A DNA stretch of 64,000 bases, taken from NCBI RefSeq assembly GCF_007859915.1, contig NZ_SJPM01000005.1, positions 429,222 to 493,221 on the forward strand. Direction: 5' to 3'. A model generated the notes under the pieces. The model saw only the letters and a list, made by a program, of their open reading frames with translations. It did not search any database and was not told the DNA's origin. Numbering within the stretch: the first letter of the stretch is position 1; the number at the start of each line of letters is the position of its first letter. Both the position numbers and the translations under genes were made by a program. Source of the DNA: Neorhodopirellula pilleata (GTDB lineage: Bacteria; Planctomycetota; Planctomycetia; Pirellulales; Pirellulaceae). Positions 1 through 8,782 of the stretch are shown here, one piece after another.

Positions 1-453
1 GTTCGCGTCGAAAACATCGTGCCCAAGTCGGTTTGGAAGGAACGTTTCGAGCTGATCAATGATTTCGAGAAACTGCTCGTCCATCGGGGGACTCGCATCC
101 TCAAGTTCTATCTGCACATCAGCCACGAAGAACAGCTCGAGCGATTCAAGAAACGTTTGGACGATCCGACCAAGCACTGGAAACTCAATGCCGGTGATTA
201 CGACGCCCGAGACAAGGCCGCCGCCTACCGCGAAGCCTATGAAGACGTCTTTGAAAAGTGCCATTCCAAAGACAGCCCATGGCACATTATTCCGGCGGAC
301 AAGAAGTGGTACCGCGACGCGTCCGTCGCAGCGATCGTTCGTCAAACGCTGCAAGAAATGGACCCACAACTACCTTCCATCGACGCCGACTTGGACGAAA
401 TCCGGCGACTCTACGAACGCGAATCCGCTGAGTTGCAAGCGAACAAAAAATAA
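1..453 (+). CDS. ppk2: Polyphosphate kinase 2 (PPK2) family protein, C-terminal part
   Basis: The reading frame is open from the first base, so the gene starts before the window. The visible 150 residues match the C-terminal half of PPK2 kinases, which move phosphate between polyphosphate and nucleotides. Seen directly: VPKSVWKERF, the INDFEKLL segment, GTRILKFYLHIS, EEQLERFKKRLDD, KHWKLN and the late IPADKKWYR motif, all typical of the family. The P-loop and lid would lie upstream and cannot be checked, so the class (ADP- or AMP-phosphorylating) is open. The charged tail ends in lysines. ispG follows 48 bp later on the same strand. Confidence 0.9.
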   Translation, partial: VRVENIVPKSVWKERFELINDFEKLLVHRGTRILKFYLHISHEEQLERFKKRLDDPTKHWKLNAGDYDARDKAAAYREAYEDVFEKCHSKDSPWHIIPADKKWYRDASVAAIVRQTLQEMDPQLPSIDADLDEIRRLYERESAELQANKK

Positions 454-501
454 CGGTTCTCTCTTTGTCATTTTTTCCCTTTCCCCATTACTTTGCCCGT
501 C

Positions 502-1659
502 ATGACTATTCGCCGAAACCCAACCCGTCCCGTGCCGATCGGAAACATCACGATCGGTGACGGCCATCCGATCGCGGTTCAGTCGATGACGGCGACAAAG
601 ACCCAAGACATCGACGCGACCGTCGCCCAAGCCGAAGCGTTGCGCCAGCGCGGCGCGGGCGTGGTACGGATTGCGGTCGACAGCACCAAGGATGCCGAAG
701 CGCTCGCCGAAATTCGACGACAGACGACGGCGAACTTGGCCGTCGACTTGCAGGAAAACTTTCGCTTGGCCGAATTAGTCGCTCCGCATGTGGACAAAGT
801 CCGCTACAACCCCGGACATCTGTACCACCATGCTCGCGAATTAACGTGGCAGGACAAAGTCAAGTACCTGATCGATGTAGCCGGCTCGAACGGATGTGCC
901 GTGCGGATCGGGGTCAATTGCGGAAGCGTCGATCCGGCTAAAAAAGAGAAGTATGCGGCAAACGATTCGATCACGCCGATGCTCGAGTCGGCATTGGAAC
1001 ATTGTGAGCTAGTCGATTCGCTCGGGTTTCATCACTTCGTCGTTTCGCTCAAAGACAGCGACCCGTCGAAGGTCGTCGAAGTCAACAAGCGGTTTGCCGA
1101 GCAACGCCCCGACGTTCCCTTGCACTTGGGAGTGACCGAAGCCGGAATGCCGCCCGACGGGATCATCAAGACGCGGATCGCGTTTGAACAATTAATCGGC
1201 AAAGGCATCGGCGACACCGTTCGAGTTTCGTTGACCTTACCGAACCCTCGCAAGCCCGAAGAAATTGATGCCGGTTTGGAGATCGTCGCCGACATTCAAG
1301 CCGGTCGCGTTCGCAGCGTCGTAAGATTTGACGACACGAAACTGAACATCATCAGTTGCCCGAGTTGTTCGCGGGTCGAGAACGAAGCGTTCGTGGACTT
1401 GGCCGCGAAGGTCAAGGAGATGAGCGCGTACGCTCAAGATTACGCGATCACGATCGCCGTCATGGGATGCCGAGTCAACGGACCAGGTGAAACCGACGAC
1501 GCCGACTTAGGATTGTGGTGCGGCCCGGCCAAAGTCAATCTGAAGAAGGGCGAAGAACCGCTCGGTGCGTTCGGATACGACGAGATCCTACCCAAGCTGA
1601 AAGCCGAATTGGATGCGCTCGTCGACGCGAAAAAAAGGATGAGTACGTCCACTTTATAG
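502..1659 (+). CDS. ispG: 4-hydroxy-3-methylbut-2-enyl diphosphate synthase (IspG/GcpE)
   Basis: IspG is the cytosolic [4Fe-4S] enzyme that turns methylerythritol cyclodiphosphate into HMBPP in the MEP isoprenoid pathway. The protein has about 385 residues, the length of the short bacterial form without the extra domain found in plants. It opens with a TIM-barrel segment (TIGDGHPIAVQSMT). The cluster cysteines lie in the C-terminal part: CPSCSR, then MGCRVNGPGE and the nearby LWCGP. I chose the ATG at 502. A TTG at 493 in the same frame would add three residues. Confidence 0.96.
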   Translation: MTIRRNPTRPVPIGNITIGDGHPIAVQSMTATKTQDIDATVAQAEALRQRGAGVVRIAVDSTKDAEALAEIRRQTTANLAVDLQENFRLAELVAPHVDKVRYNPGHLYHHARELTWQDKVKYLIDVAGSNGCAVRIGVNCGSVDPAKKEKYAANDSITPMLESALEHCELVDSLGFHHFVVSLKDSDPSKVVEVNKRFAEQRPDVPLHLGVTEAGMPPDGIIKTRIAFEQLIGKGIGDTVRVSLTLPNPRKPEEIDAGLEIVADIQAGRVRSVVRFDDTKLNIISCPSCSRVENEAFVDLAAKVKEMSAYAQDYAITIAVMGCRVNGPGETDDADLGLWCGPAKVNLKKGEEPLGAFGYDEILPKLKAELDALVDAKKRMSTSTL

Positions 1660-1740
1660 CGAAAATCGCGAAGAAGTTCGGCCGTTCCTTAGCAGACCAA
1701 AAGTCTTGGCAACTTTCGCTACGGCGGCCGCACTGCATGC

Positions 1741-1925
1741 GGGCTGTTGATTTAATCAGATACAGCGATACAGTGATTAGCCGAAGGGTGTTAGCCTGGG
1801 CCGCTAACGGCGTGTTGATTTAATCGTAACCCGAAGCGTGAGCGAGGGATTGAGCGCCATTAAGTCCTTTGTATGTATCCCTCGCTCACGCTTCGGGTTT
1901 CGATGAGGACTAAATCAACAGCCCG
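1741..1925. repeat. Compound palindromic repeat, GAGGGAT family
   Basis: The 1660-2112 gap has no convincing gene. Its core is a hairpin with arms at about 1828-1850 and 1878-1899 (ACCCGAAGCGTGAGCGAGGG and its complement). Outside the hairpin are boundary words: GTTGATTTAATCG on the left and AAATCAACAGCCCGCTAG on the right. The word GGGCTGTTGATTTAATC also occurs near 1741. Close relatives lie near 4155, 4428, 45013 and 59846. The strand is arbitrary because the core is palindromic. Confidence 0.85.
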
Positions 1926-2112
1926 CTAGCGCCATCGGCACACAAAAACTGACGAACGCACTCAATCAACGGCCCGCATGGATCAATTCCGGCGAGGTAA
2001 GTTTTCTCAGTTGGCGTCATTTTTACTTCAGTTCCGGCGACTGGATTGTCGAGTTTAACGATTAGACGGAATGTCCGCTTTCTACGTTTTATGCCGCTTG
2101 GGAACTTCGACC

Positions 2113-3666
2113 ATGTCGCCGGTTGAATCACAGTTTCACGTCCCCCCGTTTCCTCCCTTTCCCAGTGCCGAGCGTTACGTTCGGTTGGGATCTCAGGACG
2201 AGGCGTTGCAGCGTCTCTGCCGTGCGGTGGACGCTTGGGAGGCCATCTCGTTAGTCATCGGTCCGCCCGGCATGGGCAAGTCGTTGATCTGCCGGATGCT
2301 CAAAAATCATTTCGCTCGCAAACGGGAAGTGATCGTTTTCGGCGACGCGATGTTGGAATCACCGGCGTCGTTACAGCGTCACCTACTGAGCCGATTGGAT
2401 CGGATTCGAGGGATCTCGGCCGCCGCGACGGATCGTCAAGACCCGCAATTGGCGATCATCGACCGCATCGCCAATAGCTCGAAAGAATTCGCCGGACTGT
2501 TGTTGTTGGTCGACGAGGCCCAAGAGTTGTCTCCGGAAGTTCTCGATACGATTCGAATCTTAACCAACACCATGACCAACGACGGACGGCCGCGGGTCAG
2601 CGCCGTCTTGGCCGGCGGTCCTAAACTCGATGAAACGTTGTCGCTGCCGTCACTCGAGGCGCTCGTGCAACGAGTCGCCACCCGGTGCTATGTCCATCCT
2701 TTGTCGAGCGATGAGACAGTCCAGTACGTCCGCGAAGTTCTGCGACGATGCGGCGGTTGGGACGAGAGTCAAATCGAGGAATCAGCCATCCGATCGATTC
2801 ATCGTGCCTGCAGTGGCGTTCCGCGACTGGTCAATCAATTGATGACCGCGTCAATCGAATACGCCTTGTCGAAAGGCAAGAAACAAGTCACCGGCCAAAC
2901 CGTCGATCAAGCTTGGGCGATTTTGCAACAACTGCCCAGCCCGATCATCGACGAGCCAGAACTAAGCCGGCCGACGTTCGACGTCGAGTACGGACCGTTG
3001 CAGGACGACGACGATTTGGTTTCCGAACCGGTCGCCTCGTTTGAACCACACGAACCTGCGTGTGAGCCGACCGAAGGCTCGATCTTTGATCGTGGAGCGT
3101 CCATCGTCGACGACGATTTCGACATGCTGGAGATCGAACCGTGCGATGAACCGATGACGTTAATGGAGATGGATTGTCAAACGATCGGCAACTTCGAAAA
3201 CATGCCTTCACAGTTCGCTGACTTCCAGATCGATTCGCTGCAATGCGATCCGATGCCATTTGATGTCGAGGGCGTCAGTCACAGCGAAGCAATTGGTGCT
3301 TGCGGTTCGTCAAACGACGATTTGTTTGGTGAGTTTGACGAGGAAGAATCGGTCGAGAATGCGGCTCCTGCACTCAGCTTCAACGAGAACGATTCGTTGC
3401 GTCGGCCGAGTGAAGACTTGGAAGAGTCTCTGCATCGCGAGATTTTAAGTCTACGCGGTGCCGCGTCGGCCCCGGTATTGTGGATGGAGGACGGCGATTC
3501 GGGCGATCCGATCGTCGACGATCGCGATCTGCTCGTAATCGAAGACGACGTGGAGGTCGACGGCGTCGCCGTGTCCAACGAAGTCGAGCGAATCGATCGC
3601 CCAGGCAAACCGGTCGCGGTCGATTTCCAAGCCATGCTCGCCAAAATGCGATCGCCGTCGAAGTAA
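2113..3666 (+). CDS. ExeA-like AAA ATPase with a long acidic C-terminal tail
   Basis: The N-terminal 270 residues form an AAA/ORC-type ATPase like ExeA/GspA and the TniB/MuB relatives. Walker A GPPGMGKS lies at residues 50-57 and Walker B LLLLVDEAQ at about 129-137. A sensor-like segment with LAGGP and a winged-helix part with CSGVPRLVNQL follow. The remaining 250 or so residues are strongly acidic and look disordered. No peptidoglycan-binding domain or membrane helix is visible, unlike true ExeA. I chose the ATG at 2113; an ATG at 2071 in frame would add 14 residues. A small unknown gene starts 8 bp after the stop. The target process is not evident. Confidence 0.85.
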   Translation: MSPVESQFHVPPFPPFPSAERYVRLGSQDEALQRLCRAVDAWEAISLVIGPPGMGKSLICRMLKNHFARKREVIVFGDAMLESPASLQRHLLSRLDRIRGISAAATDRQDPQLAIIDRIANSSKEFAGLLLLVDEAQELSPEVLDTIRILTNTMTNDGRPRVSAVLAGGPKLDETLSLPSLEALVQRVATRCYVHPLSSDETVQYVREVLRRCGGWDESQIEESAIRSIHRACSGVPRLVNQLMTASIEYALSKGKKQVTGQTVDQAWAILQQLPSPIIDEPELSRPTFDVEYGPLQDDDDLVSEPVASFEPHEPACEPTEGSIFDRGASIVDDDFDMLEIEPCDEPMTLMEMDCQTIGNFENMPSQFADFQIDSLQCDPMPFDVEGVSHSEAIGACGSSNDDLFGEFDEEESVENAAPALSFNENDSLRRPSEDLEESLHREILSLRGAASAPVLWMEDGDSGDPIVDDRDLLVIEDDVEVDGVAVSNEVERIDRPGKPVAVDFQAMLAKMRSPSK

Positions 3667-3674
3667 CTATCTAT

Positions 3675-4145
3675 ATGTTGCCCAGTGCCCACCAATCGTC
3701 GACGATCTCAGCGGACAAGACACTGATCTCGTTCTTGTGTCATGCCGTCGCAGCCAATCGAGCCGAGCGGAAAACGCTGACTTTGGTGACGCCGACGACG
3801 ATCGCGCTTCAGCCTCAGTTCTTTTGCGACTTGGCGGAGACGTGGCATTCGCTCCGCCAACAGCTTTCGATCAGCGAGGAAACTCGCTTGCGAATCGACT
3901 GTTGCCACAGCCAATCGCGTGACGGTTGGCTGCGAAATCGGATCGAACAATTTGGGATATGGCGTTGCCGACGTGAGTTTGCCAAACGCCGAATCGAACA
4001 GCAAATTTCTTTAACCCGGTGTCTGATCATCGGTCGCCCCGATGATCACGACGGATCGATCGTGTTGGGGATCACGGACGAATCGACCAAGCTTCCCACG
4101 TGGGCCAAGCCCGCGATCATGCGATTGCCGCAAGCGGCGTGTTGA
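3675..4145 (+). CDS. Small hypothetical protein, cotranscribed with the ExeA-like ATPase
   Basis: This 156-residue protein follows the ATPase stop by 8 bp on the same strand, so the two probably share a transcript. It carries paired basic stretches (RCRREFAKRR) and a C-terminal part with CLIIGRPDDHDGS and VLGITDEST. There is no signal peptide or membrane helix. I recognise no family. The frame stays open further upstream as a shadow of the ATPase gene, so I took the ATG just after the ATPase stop. The gene ends where the repeat block begins, and its last codons run into that sequence type (CGGCGTGTTGATT), so its 3' end may have been reshaped by repeat insertion. Confidence 0.55.
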   Translation: MLPSAHQSSTISADKTLISFLCHAVAANRAERKTLTLVTPTTIALQPQFFCDLAETWHSLRQQLSISEETRLRIDCCHSQSRDGWLRNRIEQFGIWRCRREFAKRRIEQQISLTRCLIIGRPDDHDGSIVLGITDESTKLPTWAKPAIMRLPQAAC

Positions 4146-4154
4146 TTGAATCGT

Positions 4155-4204
4155 AACCCGATGCGTCAGCGAGGGATGAGTCAACATCACTGATCCCTCG
4201 CTTA
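4155..4204. repeat. GAGGGAT-family palindromic repeat, short copy
   Basis: The arms are ACCCGATGCGTCAGCGAGGG and TCCCTCGCTTACCGG. This copy is shorter and more diverged than those at 1828 and 4428. It follows the left boundary word GTTGATTGAATCG and is followed at once by the next unit's GGCGTGTTGATTTAG. Confidence 0.7.
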
Positions 4205-4274
4205 CCGGCGTGTTGATTTAGTGAGCCGACAGCGTTAGCGGGCTGTTGTTTTAGTGGTATCGCAACCTTTTATC

Positions 4275-4338
4275 GTTTAACGGCAAGCCGCAGGCGTCGA
4301 TTCGTGTCTTCTCGGACGCCTTTGGCTTGCCGTTAAAC
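4275..4338. repeat. REP-like palindrome, GTTTAACGGCAAGCC family
   Basis: A hairpin of about 24-bp arms starts with GTTTAACGGCAAGCCGCAGG and ends with the complement, CTTGCCGTTAAAC. The loop differs from the copies at 20134-20201 and 27317-27384. The right side runs directly into the shared boundary ATTAAATCGACAGCCCGCTAG, so this palindrome sits in the same outer frame as the GAGGGAT family. Confidence 0.85.
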
Positions 4339-4427
4339 GATTAAATCGACAGCCCGCTAGCCGCGGGCTTTAAGGCAAATAAGCGATCATTCGGAACCCG
4401 TGGCTAGGGGCGTGTCGATTTAATCGT

Positions 4428-4500
4428 AACCCGAAGCGTGAGCGAGGGATACATCACTATTAAGTCCTTTGTATGTATCCCTCGCTCACGAAGCGGGTTA
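4428..4500. repeat. GAGGGAT-family palindromic repeat
   Basis: Arms ACCCGAAGCGTGAGCGAGGG and TCCCTCGCTCACGAAGCGGG. The interior (ATTAAGTCCTTTGTATGTAT) is identical to that of the copy at 1828, and so is the right flank GATGAGGACTAAATCAACAG. Such likeness over non-paired bases points to recent copying, not only selection for a hairpin. Confidence 0.85.
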
Positions 4501-4547
4501 CGATGAGGACTAAATCAACAGCCCTCTAGCTGTGTTGTGAGATAATC

Positions 4548-5537
4548 TCACTCCAGTTGGCTCAAGACGCGGCGAACGATCTGTTCGATCGCATCAACCG
4601 AGGAGGCGGCCTCCACCTTCGTCGCTCCGACATTACCCAAGCCAACCGAAACCGCTTGAGCGATTTTCGCAGCACCCTCGTTGGCTTGGTGGCGTTGTTT
4701 CGCTGTGATCGGAACACGACCGTTGCCCAAGTCCCAGCCGCGTGCCCTCGCACCAGCGCGGAATCCTTCGGGGAACTCGCCCAAGCCGATCATCATGTCA
4801 AACAGCGGAATGAGTTCGTACTGCAATGCGATCGCCCGGTCGATGTCTCCCGAGCGCACAGATTGGTAAATGGCCCGGGTCAGTTCGGGCAACACGCCGC
4901 TGGTCGCATTGGTGCCGCCGTCGGCCCCCGCGATCAACATCGCCGACAACGAAGGGTCCCATCCGGTCAGGAACGAGAAATCATCTCGCATCGGACGAAT
5001 CGCCGACATCATTCGCATCAGATTGGGTAGGTCTCCCGAACTGTCCTTCAATCCGACAACACGCGGTTCCTCGGCCGCTAAACGAACGACCGTATCAACA
5101 TCGATCGGCGATGCAAACATCGGAATGTTGTACAAGGTCACGTCGACATCCACGTGACGGGCGATGTGCTGGAAGTAAGCGTATACGCCTTCGCTGCTAA
5201 GACGGTAATAAAACGGAGCGACAATCGCGACCGCTCGCACACCCATTTGCCCGTATGCATTGCAAGCCCGAATCGTCTCATCCGCGTTCGCTTCGGCCGC
5301 CCCCGCCAGCACGGGCACCCGACCGGCCGTTTGATCGACAACCACCTCGACGATCCGACGGCGCTCGTTCGCCGTGAATCGCACAAACTCACCCGTGCTT
5401 CCGTTGGGATAGAGTCCGTCGACGCCGTGGTCGATCAACCAGTCGACATAGCCGCGAAGGGTTTCTTCGTCGACACGACCTGCCGAATCGACCGGCGTGA
5501 TATTCGGAGTCAAAATTCCCGAGATGCGATCGGTCAT
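4548..5537 (-). CDS. Dihydrodipicolinate synthase/N-acetylneuraminate lyase family protein
   Basis: A class I aldolase of the DapA/NanA superfamily, 329 residues. The conserved GSTGE loop is at residues 46-50, Tyr136 sits in LYNIP, and the Schiff-base lysine is Lys164 in GLKDSSG. These enzymes condense or split pyruvate-type 2-oxo acids. The C-terminal extension past residue 290 is longer than in biosynthetic DapA. No lysine-pathway genes lie nearby, so a sugar-acid or sialic-acid-like lyase is as likely as dapA. The substrate cannot be read from the sequence. Confidence 0.88.
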   Translation of the reverse strand: MTDRISGILTPNITPVDSAGRVDEETLRGYVDWLIDHGVDGLYPNGSTGEFVRFTANERRRIVEVVVDQTAGRVPVLAGAAEANADETIRACNAYGQMGVRAVAIVAPFYYRLSSEGVYAYFQHIARHVDVDVTLYNIPMFASPIDVDTVVRLAAEEPRVVGLKDSSGDLPNLMRMMSAIRPMRDDFSFLTGWDPSLSAMLIAGADGGTNATSGVLPELTRAIYQSVRSGDIDRAIALQYELIPLFDMMIGLGEFPEGFRAGARARGWDLGNGRVPITAKQRHQANEGAAKIAQAVSVGLGNVGATKVEAASSVDAIEQIVRRVLSQLE

Positions 5538-5563
5538 GATATCGATATCGTTGTAAGGAGCGT

Positions 5564-6130
5564 TTAACGAACTACACCCGCCGACATCGGATCAATCGTT
5601 GCCGTCGTTGGCGTTTCAGTCGGGGCGGCCTCGCTCAAAAACTCATGGAACTGTTCGACCGGCTGATAGCCGATTCGATGAGCCAAGACCTTTCCGCGAG
5701 GGTGAGCTACTAGAGTAGTCGGATAAGCAGTGACTTCGACCCGCGAAAGTACTTGGGCATTCGAATCAGGCCGCAATCGGATCGGAATAAACCGCTTAAG
5801 CAGCCTATCCCGCACTGACGGTTCACACAGAGTATTCTTTTTCATCACATCGCAATACTGACAATGGTCACTGGTGATGAAAATCACCATCGGCCGACCG
5901 GTATCGCGGGCCGCCTTCCAGCCTGATTCCAGCGTATCGAACCATTTCAGTTCTTCCGTTGCGGCAAGCGGGCTTGCATCGCCGGCGGTCGAGTTGGTCA
6001 ATCCGGTCGCCGCAACAGCCGATCGAGTTTCAGAAAAGTCACCCATTTCGGCCCAACTGCGTCCGCATTGCCCGATCGCAATCACCGCCAAAACCACACC
6101 GACGCCAAAACCCTGTTGAATCAAGTTCAT
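5564..6130 (-). CDS. Exported thioredoxin-like protein
   Basis: A 188-residue protein with an N-terminal hydrophobic segment (GVGVVLAVIAIGQC) that looks like a signal peptide. A thioredoxin fold follows with the CxxC active site CQYC in FITSDHCQYCDVMKK, and later the cis-proline region VTAYPTTLV. It resembles thioredoxin_7/DUF255-like proteins acting on disulfides outside the cytoplasm. A low-complexity Thr/Pro tail closes it. The 3' end lies 26 bp from the start of the DapA-family gene on the same strand, so the two may be cotranscribed. Confidence 0.8.
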   Translation of the reverse strand: MNLIQQGFGVGVVLAVIAIGQCGRSWAEMGDFSETRSAVAATGLTNSTAGDASPLAATEELKWFDTLESGWKAARDTGRPMVIFITSDHCQYCDVMKKNTLCEPSVRDRLLKRFIPIRLRPDSNAQVLSRVEVTAYPTTLVAHPRGKVLAHRIGYQPVEQFHEFLSEAAPTETPTTATIDPMSAGVVR

Positions 6131-6312
6131 TCATCGCACCTAGAAATAGTCTTGCCAATCCATCTTGCTGGTGAAGCGCCTCAGCCTGAACACCAGCAAG
6201 GGGGTTTGAACCACCGCTGTTTGGCAATAATGAAGAGAAGCAGCCGCTTAGATGGTGGCAGATTAGTCGGTCTGCGATGAATAGGCAAGAAGAAACGATT
6301 TTGACGGTTAGT

Positions 6313-7524
6313 TCAGGTCGTGTACAACGCGTTGAATCGCACGTAATCGACGGTTAGATCGCTCGACCAGTAGTGGCCATAACCAATTCCATGGCCGACG
6401 GCCAAACTTAGCTTCACTTCGGAGGCCGCTTTCATCGCGTTGCTCAACTTCGCCGCGTCGCAGGCGACCGGTTGGCCGCTTTCGAAAACGATGGTGCCCT
6501 CGATCGTCAGGCTGGTGTGGGCCACATCAATCTTGGGTCCCGCGTATCCGGCGGCCGAAACGATCCGGCCCCAGTTCGGGTCGGCACCGGAGATCGCGGT
6601 CTTGACCAAGGGACTGGCCGCCACGCTTTTGGCGATCACCAAGGCGTCGTCATCGGACTGGGCACCGGTTACTTCGACTTCGAAGAACCTTGCGGCGCCT
6701 TCCCCGTCGGCAACGATCAGCTTGGCCAAACGCAAGCAAGCTTCGGAGGCGGCGTCGACGAAAACATTCATGCCTTCGTCGCTCGCGAGCGATTGAGCAT
6801 CACCGCCGCTCATTAAAATCACGGTGTCGTTGGTGCTCATGTGACCGTCGACGCTAACACGGTTGAACGACCGTTCGACGATCCGTTTTAAGGCCGTGGA
6901 GGCTTGACCGTCTGACAACGGGAAGTCGGTCACGACGACGCCGAGCATCGTAGCCATATTCGGGGCGATCATACCGGCCCCTTTGCACATCGCTGCGATG
7001 CGGTAGGTCTTGCCATCGAATGAAAACTCGGCTGCGGCGTTCTTGCGGTACGCGTCGGTGGTGCAGATCGCGTCGTTGGCGGCGAGGAAGTGTTCGAACC
7101 GATCGCCGAGTTGGCCGAACGCCGATTCGATACCGGCGCGAACCTTGTCCATCGGCATCGGGTGTCCGATCACGCCCGTGCTCATGACGAAGACGTCTTC
7201 GCCGTCGCAACCGAGTTGTTCGGCGACAAGTCGCCCCATCTCGCGGGCGTCGGCGTCGCCTTGTTTGCCCGTGCAAGCGTTTGCGTTGCCGCTGTTGGTG
7301 ATCACGGCACGACAGGTCGCACGGGGTGAACGTTCGCGGCACAACGTCACGGGTGCGGCGAAGACCTGGTTCGTCGTCGTGACCGCCGCCGCGACGCATG
7401 GCCGGTCGGAAACGATCAGCGATACGTCCGGTTTGCCGCTGGCCTTGATGCCTCCGGTCGCGCCGGCGAATCGAAACCCGGCGGGCAGTTCAAACGGGGT
7501 CTCGGTAGTGTGGGGTTGGGTCAT
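6313..7524 (-). CDS. argJ: Bifunctional ornithine acetyltransferase/N-acetylglutamate synthase (ArgJ)
   Basis: ArgJ moves the acetyl group from N-acetylornithine to glutamate in the cyclic arginine pathway. The 403-residue length is normal. The self-cleavage site is clear: NMATMLG, with the nucleophile Thr192. Other family features are TNSGNANACTG, STGVIG, GKTYRIAAMCKGAGMIAPN, and an SGADPNWGRI segment in the beta chain. The last residues (DLTVDYVRFNALYTT) match the conserved end of the family. It stands alone here, with no other arginine genes. The start lies 193 bp from the divergent ABC transporter gene, so that gap must hold promoters for both directions. Confidence 0.96.
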   Translation of the reverse strand: MTQPHTTETPFELPAGFRFAGATGGIKASGKPDVSLIVSDRPCVAAAVTTTNQVFAAPVTLCRERSPRATCRAVITNSGNANACTGKQGDADAREMGRLVAEQLGCDGEDVFVMSTGVIGHPMPMDKVRAGIESAFGQLGDRFEHFLAANDAICTTDAYRKNAAAEFSFDGKTYRIAAMCKGAGMIAPNMATMLGVVVTDFPLSDGQASTALKRIVERSFNRVSVDGHMSTNDTVILMSGGDAQSLASDEGMNVFVDAASEACLRLAKLIVADGEGAARFFEVEVTGAQSDDDALVIAKSVAASPLVKTAISGADPNWGRIVSAAGYAGPKIDVAHTSLTIEGTIVFESGQPVACDAAKLSNAMKAASEVKLSLAVGHGIGYGHYWSSDLTVDYVRFNALYTT

Positions 7525-7717
7525 GAACAGGGGGATCCGTTTTGGACGTTTCGGTGAAGGATTGACGTCGAATCATAATGCGGCCGGGTATGATCCGTCG
7601 CGGCGACAAGCTATCAATGACGGCTGGTTTTTGGAAGCGTCGAGTCGGCTTCGTTAAACTTCTCACTTTTTCAATCGCTCGTCTTTCTGTTTTTTCGGGT
7701 ACACACCGATCGCCTCC

Positions 7718-8782
7718 ATGGAACGCCCCTTCCCGCCACCGCCTTTCAAAGGGACTTCTTCCAACGAATCGGAATCGAACGGGGCAACGTCTCATGATCC
7801 GGCGGACTTGATCGTGCGGACCCGCGACCTGACGAAGCGATATGGGAATTTCCTGGCGTTGGATCGGTGCAACTTGGAGGTCCGGGCTGGAGAAATCTTT
7901 GGATTGCTCGGCCCCAACGGTGCCGGCAAGTCGACCTTGATTCGGTTGTTACTGGGATACTTGCACGTCACGTCAGGTTCGTGTGAAGTCGTCGGAAAGA
8001 ATCCGGAAATCGATTCCGTCGCCGTCCGCCGGGGCGTGGCCTACCTTCCCGGCGATGCGAGATTGCCGCGTCACATGCGGGGTGACGGATTGTTGAAATT
8101 CTTTGCTCAAATGCATCCGCTCGGCGACTTGAAACGATCCCTCGAGGTGGCCGAGCGATTGGAATTGGACTTGTCGCGGAGGGTCGCGTTCATGTCGACC
8201 GGGATGCGACAAAAGTTAGCGTTGGCGGTCGTTTTCGGTCCTCGCACGCCGCTGCTGATTCTTGACGAACCGACCGCGAACTTGGACCCGACCGTCCGCG
8301 GCGAGGTCTTGAACTTGGTCCTGACGCAGCGAGACGAAGGCCGCACGGTGATGTTTTCCTCGCACGTGCTTAGCGAGATCGAGCAAACTTGCGACCGGGT
8401 GGCGTTCCTACGTCGCGGGGAATTGGTCAGACGTTTGACGATGCAGGAATTGTTTCAACGACATCGGGTGACAGCGGTTTTAAACGACGAGGAAACCGAC
8501 GGTAGCGATACGGATGAACCGTTGGGCAAGATTCCGGAAATCCTGGCCGATCGGATCGAACGCGTTTCGATCGTCGGACGGCAAGTGCGAATCGACACGG
8601 CGGGCGACTTGGGACCGGCGCTAAGTTGGTTGGCGTCGTTGCCGGTTCATCAAGTTCGGATCGAACCGTTGGGTCTGCACACGGTTTACCAATCGGTGCA
8701 CCGTGCGGTCCCGGTGGCTGAGGCGACCGGCCCTTACGATTCTCCCGACGTGACCTCAGATCAAATGGGAGAGGTGTCATGA
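7718..8782 (+). CDS. ABC transporter ATP-binding protein
   Basis: ATPase of an ABC-2 type exporter. Walker A GPNGAGKST is at residues 65-73, the signature segment reads STGMRQKLALA, Walker B LLILDEPTANLD follows, and the switch histidine is in FSSHVL. The N-terminal 30 residues are a variable Pro/Ser-rich lead. The C-terminal 100 residues resemble the extra domain of gliding/antibiotic-type exporters. The gene overlaps the permease gene by 4 bp (ATGA), so translation is probably coupled. The substrate is unknown. Confidence 0.93.
   Translation: MERPFPPPPFKGTSSNESESNGATSHDPADLIVRTRDLTKRYGNFLALDRCNLEVRAGEIFGLLGPNGAGKSTLIRLLLGYLHVTSGSCEVVGKNPEIDSVAVRRGVAYLPGDARLPRHMRGDGLLKFFAQMHPLGDLKRSLEVAERLELDLSRRVAFMSTGMRQKLALAVVFGPRTPLLILDEPTANLDPTVRGEVLNLVLTQRDEGRTVMFSSHVLSEIEQTCDRVAFLRRGELVRRLTMQELFQRHRVTAVLNDEETDGSDTDEPLGKIPEILADRIERVSIVGRQVRIDTAGDLGPALSWLASLPVHQVRIEPLGLHTVYQSVHRAVPVAEATGPYDSPDVTSDQMGEVS

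Noticed and set aside
4548..5537. Calling the DapA-family gene dapA
   Set aside because: The catalytic residues are shared by many lyases of the superfamily and no lysine genes are adjacent.
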